Assembly (NCBI GenBank): GCA_964619265.1
Contig: CAZUCE010000006.1
Span: 1-64,000, forward strand
Origin: CAZUCE01 sp964619265
GTDB taxonomy: Bacteria; Planctomycetota; UBA1135; GCA-002686595
Reading direction: 5' to 3'
DNA: 64,000 nt
A program made the translations under genes and the position numbers. The notes under the pieces were generated by a model. The model searched no databases, was not told the DNA's origin, and saw nothing but the letters and a program-made list of their open reading frames with translations. This document shows positions 32,049 through 42,416 of the stretch, piece after piece (positions within the stretch are counted from its first letter, which is position 1; each line of letters opens with the position of its first letter).

Positions 32049-33389
32049 ATGCCGAAAGGTCGGTCTTCCGCGCCATCGGATCGCTCTGGCGAGCGATCCC
32101 GCTCCTCCGGGGAGCCCTCCAGGAACCGGCGAGCTGATCAGGGCTCTGAGGAAAAGGAGGGCCCGCAGCTGCCCCGGCCGGACCTCAGCGATGTTCCGGA
32201 CGCGATCCTCATCGATACGCAGGACGCGCTTGAGGAGATGCTGGAGGCCTTGGACGGCATCGAAGAACTCGGCGTCGACACCGAGGCGGACTCCTTCTAC
32301 AGCTATCGAGAGAAGGTCTGTCTGATCCAGTTGACCTACCGCCGTCAGGACTGGCTGGTGGATCCCCTGTGTGGGTTGGACCTTTCCGGATTGGGTGAGA
32401 TTTTTGCGGACCCGGACATCGTCAAAATTTTTCACGACGGCGAGTTCGACGTGACAATCCTGAAGCGCCGCTTCGGTTTCACATTCGCCAACCTGTTCGA
32501 CACCTCCATCGCGGCCCAGGCCCTGGGACGCAAAGAGATCGGTCTCGCCGCGATTCTCGCCGAACAATTCGGCTTCGCGCTCGACAAGAGTCAGCAGCTC
32601 TCCGACTGGAGCAAACGACCGCTGACCGAAAAACAGATCCGTTACGCGCGCCTCGATACGCGCTATCTATCCGATCTGCGCGACGGATTCGAAGACGAGC
32701 TTGAGGAAGCCGGTCGCCTCGAAGTTCACGACGGTGAAGTGGCGCGGCTCGAAGCACTCGAACCGCCCGCGCGGGAGTTTGATCCGGACGAGTTCGTCAG
32801 GTTGAAGGGCGTCAATCGCTTGAGCCTGGCCGAGGCGGCCGTCCTCCGCGAGCTGTTCATCGAACGCAACGAGATGGCGGAGTCCGCGGATCGGCCTCCG
32901 TTTCAGATCGTCCCCCACGGGGCCCTAGTCGAAATGGCCCAGCGCCCGCCCCGGGACGAAGCTGGAATCGCGCGTTTGAAGGGCATGCCCAAGCGCACAG
33001 CTCACCGCCACGGGGGCCGCCTGCTCGATGCGATTGAGCGCGGGCTGGAGGACGGCCCGCTGGAAAAAATGCCTAGTCGTCCGTCCCGGGACGGCGTCGA
33101 TCATCTCGACGAATTCGGTCGCGAACTTTTCGATCGCCTCAAGAAGCAGCGCACGAAGTGGTCCGAGCGAGAGCGAATCTCGACGCCTTTGGTGCTCAAC
33201 CGCCACGTGCTGCCGCGCCTGGCAGAGCAGCGACCCCGCACCCTCGCCGAATTGGGCGACGTCGAAGGCCTGCTGGCCTGGCAGCGGCGCGTGTTCGGCG
33301 AAGAGTTGGTCGCGATCATTGATCGCTTCGAATCCGCGCGCGAAGACGGGAGCCTCGAGTTGCCCCGCCATCGCCGCAAGTCGAGGTAG
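32049..33389 (+). CDS. rnd: Ribonuclease D
   Basis: This 446-residue 3'-5' exoribonuclease acts in tRNA 3'-end maturation. A charged, probably disordered N-terminus (1-45) precedes the DEDDy exonuclease domain: VDTEADSFY (Asp, Glu), FHDGEFDVTIL (Asp) and YARLDTRYL (Tyr, Asp). HRDC-type helical regions follow from about 245 (FDPDEFVRLKGVNRLSLAEAAVLRELF) and again near 380. It is longer than the E. coli enzyme mainly through the N-terminal extension. It is the first gene after tRNA-Asp, a fitting neighbour. Confidence 0.92.
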   Translation: MPKGRSSAPSDRSGERSRSSGEPSRNRRADQGSEEKEGPQLPRPDLSDVPDAILIDTQDALEEMLEALDGIEELGVDTEADSFYSYREKVCLIQLTYRRQDWLVDPLCGLDLSGLGEIFADPDIVKIFHDGEFDVTILKRRFGFTFANLFDTSIAAQALGRKEIGLAAILAEQFGFALDKSQQLSDWSKRPLTEKQIRYARLDTRYLSDLRDGFEDELEEAGRLEVHDGEVARLEALEPPAREFDPDEFVRLKGVNRLSLAEAAVLRELFIERNEMAESADRPPFQIVPHGALVEMAQRPPRDEAGIARLKGMPKRTAHRHGGRLLDAIERGLEDGPLEKMPSRPSRDGVDHLDEFGRELFDRLKKQRTKWSERERISTPLVLNRHVLPRLAEQRPRTLAELGDVEGLLAWQRRVFGEELVAIIDRFESAREDGSLELPRHRRKSR

Positions 33390-33481
33390 CGCCAACTCAG
33401 GGCCCTCCGCAGTTGCGGGCAAGGTTCGAGGACTTCCACAGGGACGATCCAGGGCGGCGACGGTGCATCGGCCGCGGGCAG

Positions 33482-34732
33482 CTAAAGCACGGACGTCTCG
33501 ACGAGCGTGACCAGAACTGGATTGGTCATCGAAACGCGCCCAAGCGAATCCACGGTGGCCGCAGCTAAGCCGGCGGTGAAGTGCTCGAGGCCCGCCGGGA
33601 GCGGCGGAGTACCGAACACGAAGTCCACTTCCCCCATGGCGTCGAGCGTGACGGCCGGGAAGACAACCGGAGCCAGGCCCAGGGCGCTCGCCCCCGGGAG
33701 CCCAGGGAGGTAAACCGGATCCGGGCTGAGGCTGGCAAACAGAACCGCGACGGCCAGAGGCTCGCCTTGGAGGGAGACCGTGAACGGTCCATCGTCCCCG
33801 ATGAGCGTGGGCGCCGTAAGCGTCGCGGTGGGGGCCTCGAAGGAGAAGACGGTCGCACCCGTCTCCTGTTGCAGGCTGACTCCGAAGGCGCCCGAGCCGA
33901 ACACTCCGCCCCCCGTGCCGCCTTGGAGAGTCGCGCCGAGATCGCGCGCCGTCGAGGTGGCGTCGACGAACAGTCCTGTTCCGCCTTGCCCGGCTTCCTC
34001 CCCGATGGACGAGTTTTCCGGTCCACCCGTGCCACCCCGGATAGTCCCTCCATGGATCGTCGCGACACTGTTTTCGAGTGTCATTCCCTCGTTCCCGGTC
34101 CCGCCAGCAAAGGTCGGCGCACCCCCGGTTACCGCGGTGTCGTAGAGGTCGACCGTGGAGTTCACGACCACCAAACCCTGGGCCCCCAGCTCGGAGCCGG
34201 GCCCAAAAACGGAGCCTTGCACCCCAAAGATGCGGCAGTCGGCGATCACCACCCGGTCTGCGTCCTCGATCTTCACGGCCTGCGGTTGGGAGGATTCAAA
34301 ACCGAGCACTGGAAAGAAGAAAGCATCGAACGAGAGCTCCAAGTCTTGCAGCCAGACCAGGCCCGCGGTCGACTCGACGGTCAGGAAGTCGTCCGAGATC
34401 TCCTGGAAGTTGTTTCTGACGCCAAAGCCAGCAAGGGTCACGCTCTGATCCGGTCCGAGGCCTGCGATACGGCAGCCTGCCCCGGAGCTTTCCAGTTGAA
34501 CCCGAACCAGGTCCCGGCCCTCGCCGAGCACGGACAGCCCCTTGCCATCGATGTCGAAGGGCGAGTACAGACCCTCGCGAACGAACACCACGCCGCCTTC
34601 CTCCACCGCATCGATGGCGGCCTGGATGTTTTGGAAGTCCGCTCCAGGGTCGTCATCGACGATCAGGAACTGTTGACCGCGGGCAAAGTTTGGGAGGGCG
34701 AAAAGTGCGCACAGGGCGAGGGTGGCATGCAT
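33482..34732 (-). CDS. Secreted right-handed beta-helix-type protein
   Basis: This 416-residue protein has a signal peptide (MHATLALCALFALPNFARGQ). The mature start DDDPGADFQNIQAAIDAVEEGGVVFVREGLY is the opening turn of pectate-lyase-like parallel beta-helices. Later turns are rich in Gly, Asn and Val (VVIADCRIFG, LVVVNSTVDLYDTAV). The last 110 residues form a separate beta domain, similar to those ending the 24311 and 40878 genes. No catalytic residues are recognisable, so polysaccharide binding or cleavage is speculative. Its tail faces RNase D. Confidence 0.75.
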   Translation of the reverse strand: MHATLALCALFALPNFARGQQFLIVDDDPGADFQNIQAAIDAVEEGGVVFVREGLYSPFDIDGKGLSVLGEGRDLVRVQLESSGAGCRIAGLGPDQSVTLAGFGVRNNFQEISDDFLTVESTAGLVWLQDLELSFDAFFFPVLGFESSQPQAVKIEDADRVVIADCRIFGVQGSVFGPGSELGAQGLVVVNSTVDLYDTAVTGGAPTFAGGTGNEGMTLENSVATIHGGTIRGGTGGPENSSIGEEAGQGGTGLFVDATSTARDLGATLQGGTGGGVFGSGAFGVSLQQETGATVFSFEAPTATLTAPTLIGDDGPFTVSLQGEPLAVAVLFASLSPDPVYLPGLPGASALGLAPVVFPAVTLDAMGEVDFVFGTPPLPAGLEHFTAGLAAATVDSLGRVSMTNPVLVTLVETSVL

Positions 34733-34903
34733 GGTTCAAAGGAGGAAAGGCCATGGGTGAATCGGCGTCGCGGGCAGCGCCATACCGAATGGAATAGCGC
34801 CCGCCGACCCAAGCACTTGCTGGGGGAGCATCTAAATTTTCCAGGAACCTCTACAACGCAGGCCAACAAGGGGTTGGCCGCGGTGCCGCCCGTTCGCGCG
34901 GTG

Positions 34904-36301
34904 CTAGGTGCGTTCGCCCGCCGTCAGTTTCGCCGGATCGGGAGCGGACCCCATGAGCTCGCGAACATCGTCGCCGGTCGGGGTTTGGAAGGCCCGCAGA
35001 TCGAATTGGGGAAGTATGGCGAACAGGTGGTCGAAGATGTCGGCCTGGATCGCCTCGTAGTGGGCCCAGCGCTGTTCGCTGCTGAAGAAATAGAGCTCGA
35101 TGGGCAGGCCGCGCTCGGTGGCGGCGAGTTGGCGAACCAGGAGCGTCATGTCTTGATTCACCTTTGGGTGCGAGCGCAGGAAGGCCTCCACATAGGCCCG
35201 GAAGGTACCCACGTTGGTCAGCCGGCGTCCGTTGACCGGAATGGACAGATCCGCGGAGAGCCCTTCGTTGTGCTGGCGCAGCTCGTCTCGTTTGGCGGTC
35301 AGGTAGTCCCCGAGAAGAGCGACGTCTCCCCAGCGCTTGAGATCGTCCTCCGTCGCGTGCCGAATGCTGGCTACGTCGAGATGAATCGAGCGCTTGATCC
35401 GGCGCCCATCGGATTCGGTCATGCCACGCCAATTCTTGAACGAGTGGCTGACCAGCGCGTAGGTTGGGATCGTCGTGATGGTCTTGTTCCAGTTGTGGAC
35501 TTTGACGGTCGTCAGCGAAATCTCGATGACATCGCCGTCGGCTCCAAAGTCGGGCATCTCGATCCAGTCGCCGACGCGGACCAGGTCGTTGCCTGAGATC
35601 TGAACGCTAGCGACGAGGCCTAGGATCGAGTCCTTGAAGACCAGCAGGAGAATCGCCGTCATCGCACCGAGGCCTCCCAGGAGGGCCCAGGGGGAACGGT
35701 CGATTACGAGGCCAACCATGACGATGACCGCGAAGGCCCACACCAGCAGTCGAGCGACCTGAACGTAGCTGCGAATGGACCGGCGGTTCGCATTGCGAGC
35801 TTCCTGCTCGTAGATGTGCATCCCCACGGTCAGCAGGACGCCGGCCATCTTGGCCGAGACGAACACGAGATAGACCAAAGCGCCGCGCTGGGCGACCATC
35901 ACCCAAGTCGGAGCCCCGTGCAACAGGAGCGGCGCGCCGACGTAGACGATCAGCGTCGGCAGCAGGTGAGCGAGATGCCCGAAGAAGCCATGGGTGACGA
36001 GCGGGTCGTCCCAGTCCGTTTCGGTGCGGCGCACCAGGCCCTGAAGTCCGCGAACGATGACGCGCCGCGCGACGAGGTGCGCGAGCGCCGCGGCGGCTGC
36101 GAGCAGGATCAGCAGGGTGAGACGCGCCAGCCAGTCGGCGCCGACTTCGAGGCCCCAGCCCTCGAGAAGAGCCTCGAGGGCCTCGGGCAGGCTGCGGAGA
36201 GCTTCGCCCGCATCGTCGAGTTGGGCCAGGGCGAGTCGGTGTCCATGAACGTTCATGGACGACAGAATACGAAGGCGAGGGGCTTCGCCGGAGTCCGCCA
36301 C
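34904..36301 (-). CDS. Small-conductance mechanosensitive channel (MscS) family protein
   Basis: This 465-residue membrane protein contains several N-terminal helices, including LTLLILLAAAAALAHLVARR and ALVYLVFVSAKMAGVLLTVG. The MscS core pore and beta domain follows: DSILGLVASVQISGNDLVRVGDWIEMPDFGADGDVIEISLTTVKVHNWNKTITTIPTY. The extra N-terminal helices place it nearer to YbdG-type channels than to minimal MscS. I prefer GTG 36301 because GGAG lies about 7 nt upstream, while the internal ATG 36256 has no such site. It probably releases solutes on hypo-osmotic shock. Confidence 0.92.
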   Translation of the reverse strand: MADSGEAPRLRILSSMNVHGHRLALAQLDDAGEALRSLPEALEALLEGWGLEVGADWLARLTLLILLAAAAALAHLVARRVIVRGLQGLVRRTETDWDDPLVTHGFFGHLAHLLPTLIVYVGAPLLLHGAPTWVMVAQRGALVYLVFVSAKMAGVLLTVGMHIYEQEARNANRRSIRSYVQVARLLVWAFAVIVMVGLVIDRSPWALLGGLGAMTAILLLVFKDSILGLVASVQISGNDLVRVGDWIEMPDFGADGDVIEISLTTVKVHNWNKTITTIPTYALVSHSFKNWRGMTESDGRRIKRSIHLDVASIRHATEDDLKRWGDVALLGDYLTAKRDELRQHNEGLSADLSIPVNGRRLTNVGTFRAYVEAFLRSHPKVNQDMTLLVRQLAATERGLPIELYFFSSEQRWAHYEAIQADIFDHLFAILPQFDLRAFQTPTGDDVRELMGSAPDPAKLTAGERT

Positions 36302-36331
36302 CGGTCTTCTCCGAGCCCTTCCCAGGCGGGT

Positions 36332-36624
36332 TTATCCGAGCTGATCCCGCTCTCGCCCGATTCGGCGCTGGTCGGCCAAGTACAGCTGTTCGACCTTCTC
36401 TCGCGCCCAAGGAGTCTTGCGAAGGAACTTCAGGCTGGAGGAGACGCTCGGGTCGTTCTGAAAGCAGTGGATCTTGATCTGGTCCCCGAGTTCCTGCCAG
36501 CCGCGGCGGTAGACGAGATCTTCAACGATGGCCTTGAGCGTGACCCCGTGCAGGGGGTTGTTCCGTTGGGCGCGCGGCTGTTCCGGTTGGGAGGGGTCCA
36601 GCCAGGGCTCTTCCTGTTCGTCGT

Positions 36625-36628
<4 letters not shown>
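36332..36628 (-). CDS. VF530-like DNA-binding protein (DUF2132)
   Basis: This small 98-residue protein has a core of NPLHGVTLKAIVEDLV...WQELGDQIKIHCFQNDPSVSSSLKFLRKTPWAREKVEQLYL that matches the VF530/DUF2132 family, small helical proteins reported to bind DNA. The first 24 residues are acidic and variable. The start overlaps the stop of dbpA (ATGA), so it is translationally coupled to an RNA helicase. The function is unknown. Confidence 0.88.
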
Positions 36629-38058
<1,430 letters not shown>

Positions 38059-38262
38059 GCTAGCCGTCGGGAGCGGCTAGTGTCGCTCTGAGAGGCGAAG
38101 GCGCACGGTTCCCGGGCCTTGGGCATATCTAGTCACACGATCAGCCCCCCCTCGTCCGAATGCCCGAGCATCGCATTAGAGCTGGCGCCGGGAAGAGTCG
38201 TTTATCCCTGCAACGGCAGGACGTATGGTTTGGTCCCCCGGACAATGCGAACGACATTGGGT

Positions 38263-40347
38263 CTACTTCCGGAAGAGCATGCGCCGCAGGAATCCCGTGG
38301 AGGGCTTGTCCTCTGGCTCCGGGGTCCCAGGGGCCGTGCCGGACGACTCGGCCGGCTTGTTTCCATGATTCTGTAACTCGGACGTGCTTGGAGCCGCCGG
38401 TTCCGCCACTCTCGACTCCGTACCGCCCATGGAGTACGCAGAAAGAGATGATCGTGGAGAGCTCTTGCGATTAGACGCGAGTGGGGCGCGGTAGGGAATG
38501 ACCTGGGTTTCCTGACCCGTGGTGTTTGTAGGGCGCGGCTGGGGGCGGACCACGACCTCATCAAGGGTATACGGGCCGCTCGCTCCACCTTCGAGCGGTT
38601 GCACGGTCGTGAACGCTCGAACAAGAGTCGGGTGAACGACCAGCTTCTCGCGCGCCCGAGTGACGGCGACATAGAAGAGCCGGCGTTCCTCATCCGCGAT
38701 GGGAGAGTCCTTCGAGATGGAGCCGGAGAAGTCGTTCTCAACGCGCACCGAGCCCCACTCGCAACCTTTGCCGCGGTGGGTGGTCGAAACCGTCAGGACA
38801 TCTGGCCCTGGATGATCTTCACGCAATTTGAGTGCCTTCCAGAGGGCTCCAGGACCGTGTTGCTCGACGAGATTGACGAACGGAAGCAAGTCCTCCCCCT
38901 CTTCTGACTTGGCGAACTCTTGGACTTCGCGCCAGCTCGAGAACCCGAAATGTTGGGGATGGCTGCCGGGTTGTCCCTTCTGAAGACTGAAGACGTCGCC
39001 CACCAAGAGTTCGAGCTCGGACAGATTGCCAACGATGTGATAGGGGCGCCCCTGCTCGAGACCTTCGAGAGCCTGCTTGAAAACCTCGGTGTTGGTTCGG
39101 CACAAATGCGCCTCGGCATCTCCTGCAGTAAGCACCTGGCTGTCGATTGAGGGATTTCCGATGACCGCGCGCTCCTCTCCGAGACAGCGAAGCACCCTGG
39201 TCGCGAGGTCCGCGATGGCTGGGCCAAAGCGGAAGGATCTGGTGAGATGCACCTCCTCGTCCGTCTCGATGAGGTCCATCGCGTTCACGGCTCCCCGCCA
39301 CTCGTAGATCTGCTGGTGCCGGTCACCGACGTACACCATCTTCGTGTTGCGTTGGGCCTGCAGTACCGACAGAACGGCCGGATTCGTATCCTGCGCCTCG
39401 TCTAGCAAGATTAGGTCCGCACCAATCTGAGGTCGATCTAGGGACCACAACTTCAGGTACCCATCATGTCCAAGTGGAGTGGGGTCAGCATGATCCGTCA
39501 TCCGCTCCCAGAGCAGGCTGACTTCCCGAAGCACCTCGTCCATGACTTCACCGCGAACTCGTGAATTGGCACGAAGCACACGGTTCCCGATCTGCAGGTG
39601 ATCGCGCTGAAGGTTGTCGTCGCCGCTCATGCAAAAGGCCTTGACGGTGTTGCGCACCATCGCGGCCTTCTGGGTGGCTGACACCTTCATGGCCTTGCCG
39701 AACACGGTGTCCGTTAACCCCATGTGATCCACAAGTTCCTTGGCGCGCATGTCTCCGAAGAGCTTCTCATTCTTGAAGGCAGCCCGCTGCCGCATATGCC
39801 GTAGCGCCAGGGAATGAGTCGTTCGACACTGGATTTCAGTGGGGAACTTCTTAGAGGCTTCTTCCGCGATAGCCCTATTGAAAGCGAGGTACAGGCCCTT
39901 GCCACGAAAGCAACTCGCAAGGAGCTGAAGCGTCGTCGTTTTGCCTGCGCCGGCGAAGGCGTGGATCTTCATCGACTGGCAACGCTGGAAAACTTCGGCG
40001 GCGTGAAGCTGCTCTAGTGTTGGTTTGAACCGCGGCTTTGCCTTCTTCGCCTTCGAGTTTGCTCCACGAGTTCGATCGTCGCGCTGGCCACTGAGGCCAA
40101 CTCTACTCGGGTCTCCCGATGCCTCCGACCTCGTGTGCGAGGATTGTGATCGATCCGAAGTCCGAGCTATGTTGGACCTTTGAGCGACAACAATTCTCTC
40201 AAGCCTCTTAAGCAGAGCCTTCGCTTTGGGAGTCCGGCGATTCCTCAATTCTGCGATGAGCTGCTTGCGAACCCGAGGATTCTCGGTTGAGGCCAGAGCT
40301 TCCAACTCGGCCACGCTGAGGTCGAAAAATGGTCGTTTTGCGGGCAT
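38263..40347 (-). CDS. FBH1-like UvrD/Rep (SF1) helicase
   Basis: This 694-residue SF1A helicase has motif I HAFAGAGKTTTLQLLA (near 130), followed by YLAFNRAIAEEASKKFP and CRTTHSLA, the pattern seen in FBH1 helicases. Motif II LILLDEAQDTNP, VYVGDRHQQIYEWRGA, SFRFG, STTHRGKGCEW and LFYVAVTRAREKL complete the set. The N-terminal 60 residues form an unrecognised helical domain, and the last 100 are Ser/Pro-rich and probably disordered. The gene has lower GC than its neighbours and large non-coding flanks, which suggests horizontal acquisition. It could serve recombination control, plasmid/phage replication or defence; no partner nuclease is present. Confidence 0.88.
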   Translation of the reverse strand: MPAKRPFFDLSVAELEALASTENPRVRKQLIAELRNRRTPKAKALLKRLERIVVAQRSNIARTSDRSQSSHTRSEASGDPSRVGLSGQRDDRTRGANSKAKKAKPRFKPTLEQLHAAEVFQRCQSMKIHAFAGAGKTTTLQLLASCFRGKGLYLAFNRAIAEEASKKFPTEIQCRTTHSLALRHMRQRAAFKNEKLFGDMRAKELVDHMGLTDTVFGKAMKVSATQKAAMVRNTVKAFCMSGDDNLQRDHLQIGNRVLRANSRVRGEVMDEVLREVSLLWERMTDHADPTPLGHDGYLKLWSLDRPQIGADLILLDEAQDTNPAVLSVLQAQRNTKMVYVGDRHQQIYEWRGAVNAMDLIETDEEVHLTRSFRFGPAIADLATRVLRCLGEERAVIGNPSIDSQVLTAGDAEAHLCRTNTEVFKQALEGLEQGRPYHIVGNLSELELLVGDVFSLQKGQPGSHPQHFGFSSWREVQEFAKSEEGEDLLPFVNLVEQHGPGALWKALKLREDHPGPDVLTVSTTHRGKGCEWGSVRVENDFSGSISKDSPIADEERRLFYVAVTRAREKLVVHPTLVRAFTTVQPLEGGASGPYTLDEVVVRPQPRPTNTTGQETQVIPYRAPLASNRKSSPRSSLSAYSMGGTESRVAEPAAPSTSELQNHGNKPAESSGTAPGTPEPEDKPSTGFLRRMLFRK

Positions 40348-40409
40348 CTATCGTCTCTCTTTCAAAGTAAACCCAGGCGCCTAGGATAGGGCGTCCTCGA
40401 AGAACCGCC

Positions 40410-40430
40410 AAGCCGCCGTTTAGGCGGCTT
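40410..40430. terminator. Hairpin with 8-bp stem
   Basis: AAGCCGCC and GGCGGCTT flank a 5-nt GTTTA loop. There is no T-run on either side. It sits about 60 bp upstream of the helicase start, so it may terminate a lost upstream gene or lie in the helicase leader. Confidence 0.45.
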
Positions 40431-40492
40431 CGCGGTCTTGGCGGGTCCAAGAGTTCGGGTAGGTGCCTTTGAGGTGGGGTTCCAGGGCAAAC

Positions 40493-40512
40493 GAGTCATC
40501 TGGAAATGACTC
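40493..40512. promoter_or_regulatory. Short inverted repeat, possible operator or stem-loop
   Basis: GAGTCAT and ATGACTC are separated by 6 nt, a perfect 7-bp dyad. It lies 146 bp upstream of the helicase start in AT-richer sequence. It could bind a dimeric regulator, but nothing else supports this. Confidence 0.3.
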
Positions 40513-40753
40513 TAAATGTCCATGCCTCGACGTCCGCCGGGAGGTGGATGTCTAGGTTGTTTGAAACCTGGAAAGGGTGTCGAGCCTCGTACCCGCACGC
40601 TTCAGTTCACAGTCTGGTCGAGAGAGAATCGCGCGATGGCGCCCTTTGGCCGGCGGGGGCTGCGCAGTGGTTCCTGGCGTGAGATTGCTTCGAAAGCTAT
40701 GAACGGAGAAGGACGAGGAACCCGTCTGAATCCTGTTCACAGCTTCGCGCTGA

Positions 40754-40781
40754 GCCATCTGAACTGGGCCATCTGAACTGG
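40754..40781. repeat. Tandem duplication of 14 bp
   Basis: GCCATCTGAACTGG occurs twice without a gap. It is a simple local duplication about 100 bp upstream of the beta-helix-type gene. Confidence 0.85.
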
Positions 40782-40877
40782 GGCTCCAGGCGATTTCGAG
40801 AGTCCAAACCACAGGTTGAAGCCCCGGTCAGTAGAGTGAGGGTCCTCTGCCGTTTTCACATCGAACCCTCGCATTCA

Positions 40878-42092
40878 ATGTTCACCGCCCTTCCGGTTGT
40901 GCTTGCCGCCTTTCCGTGTCTTCCTCAGGCTCCGACCCAGTGGCCTGTAAACGACAGCCTCAGCCTCCAGCTCGCCCTGGAGCAAGCCGCGGACGGCGAC
41001 ACCATCTTGCTTGAACCGGCGTTTTACGGTGCCGACAACCTGGTCCTCGACGGCAAGGGCTTGGTCTTTGCTGGAACAGGTGGTCCGGGGGCTTTGGTGG
41101 ACATTCATTCACGCATCGAGATCCGGAATCTAGCGGCCGATCAGCGCGTCGTGTTTAAGGACCTCAGGCAGGTCGATGCGTTATTCGCTACAGGAGCCGA
41201 GTTCTCTGACAACGTCGGACCGATTCTGTACGAGCGTGTCGAATACTTGGGGGGGCCCGTCGGGTTTGGCAATGCGGCCACCTTTGAGATCCGAAACTGC
41301 GACGCCGTCGTCTTTACGGACTGCACGTTCGCGGGCAAGCCGGCCACGGTCCTGTTCGGCTCACCCAATTTTGAACTCCCGGAACCCGCTCTGGAAGTTC
41401 AAGACTCCGACGTCTGGATCTACAACAGCGAAGTCCGGGGCGGCGGCTCCAACCAATCCTGCCACGTGATCCAGGGCCAGCCAGCCATTGTGACCTCCGG
41501 ATCCACAACCCTGACGGTGTTCGATTCGCAGCTGATCGCCGGATCTTCCACCAGCCAGACGTACTTCGGCCAGTGCGTTCCCCTGGACGGCTCACCCGCG
41601 GTCCGTGTCGACTCTGGGAGTTTGGCTCTGTTCCAGACCGACTCCCAGCTCCAGGGTGCGAGCGGCGGCGGCGGCGCCGTTTGCGGACCGGGCGTCGACG
41701 GAGGAGAGATTGGTGGCCTGCCCGGGAGCTTCACGCAGACCGTCACGACGGACTCGACCCCCGCTCTGTTTTCGCCGGCTCTGGTGGCGCCTGGCGCGCC
41801 GTTTGACCTGCTGACCGAGACCACTTCGGGAGAAGTTGTGCTGATCGCGGTCAGCTTCGCGAGTGCGACGCCCGTCGACCTTGGGATCACCATCTGGCTC
41901 GACTCCCCGCTGCTTGCCCTGTTGCCTGTTGGCAGCGCAGACGCGGGCGGCCAAGTGTCGGCTTCTTTCTCGGCCCCGGCCCTCGCCGGCGGCTTGGGTC
42001 CGCTGCAACTGTTCTTCCAGGCAGCCTCGATCGACCCGGTTTCGCTGGTCTTGGCCACGAGCAACCCCAGCAGCCTGACGATCACCGAATAA
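40878..42092 (+). CDS. Secreted beta-helix-type protein
   Basis: This protein has 404 residues from ATG 40878, which begins a signal peptide (MFTALPVVLAAFPCLPQA); an upstream ATG at 40836 would put 14 polar residues ahead of it. The mature protein begins with LSLQLALEQAADGDTILLEPAFYGADNLVLDGKGLVFAG, as in right-handed beta-helix domains, then shows repeated short strands (FEIRNCDAVVFTDCTF, LEVQDSDVWIYNSEV). The C-terminal 110 residues form the same kind of beta domain as in the genes at 24311 and 33482. No active site is recognised. It appears to be a distant paralogue of the 33482 gene. Confidence 0.72.
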   Translation: MFTALPVVLAAFPCLPQAPTQWPVNDSLSLQLALEQAADGDTILLEPAFYGADNLVLDGKGLVFAGTGGPGALVDIHSRIEIRNLAADQRVVFKDLRQVDALFATGAEFSDNVGPILYERVEYLGGPVGFGNAATFEIRNCDAVVFTDCTFAGKPATVLFGSPNFELPEPALEVQDSDVWIYNSEVRGGGSNQSCHVIQGQPAIVTSGSTTLTVFDSQLIAGSSTSQTYFGQCVPLDGSPAVRVDSGSLALFQTDSQLQGASGGGGAVCGPGVDGGEIGGLPGSFTQTVTTDSTPALFSPALVAPGAPFDLLTETTSGEVVLIAVSFASATPVDLGITIWLDSPLLALLPVGSADAGGQVSASFSAPALAGGLGPLQLFFQAASIDPVSLVLATSNPSSLTITE

Positions 42093-42416
42093 GCGCGATC
42101 CGTTGCAGCAGGCAGCGGCAACGACCTGAGCTCCCAGCCTTCGTCCTGGGGCGGGGGCCGCGTGGCGCCGAGGTTGCAAGCGGCGGAGTTCGTCCGGAGG
42201 CATTCCGGGGGGGCCGGAGCATGGGGGGGAGGAGCATGCGCTTCGCCGATCGAACTCGGCGTGAAGGATAGGGCTCCTGCCCCGTTCTTCCGGGATCCGC
42301 ACTCAGCTCGCTGGCCAAACGAGTTGAGAGGGGAGGTGGATCGGACCGAGTTGAACGGGAAGGACCCAGGGGATTGGCGTGTGTTGCACCCCACTCCTCC
42401 TCAGGCTTAGGCCTTG
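42093..42416. other. Convergent intergenic region, nothing recognised
   Basis: These 324 bp lie between the tails of the beta-helix gene and the second sigma-factor gene. Open frames on both strands look like shadows with skewed composition. No clear terminator hairpin with a T-run was found. Confidence 0.3.

Larger units (their letters stand above)
40348..40877. other. 530-bp region upstream of the FBH1-like helicase, with hairpins and a short duplication
   Basis: This region separates the divergent helicase and beta-helix genes. It contains a hairpin at 40410-40430, a second at 40493-40512 and a 14-bp tandem duplication at 40754-40781. An open frame at 40516-40776 shows no recognisable homology. 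It may be the scar of an insertion or the edge of a transferred segment. Confidence 0.4.

Noticed and set aside
40516..40776. 86-codon plus-strand open frame near the FBH1-like helicase
   Set aside because: No similarity to any family I know, and it spans a simple tandem duplication.
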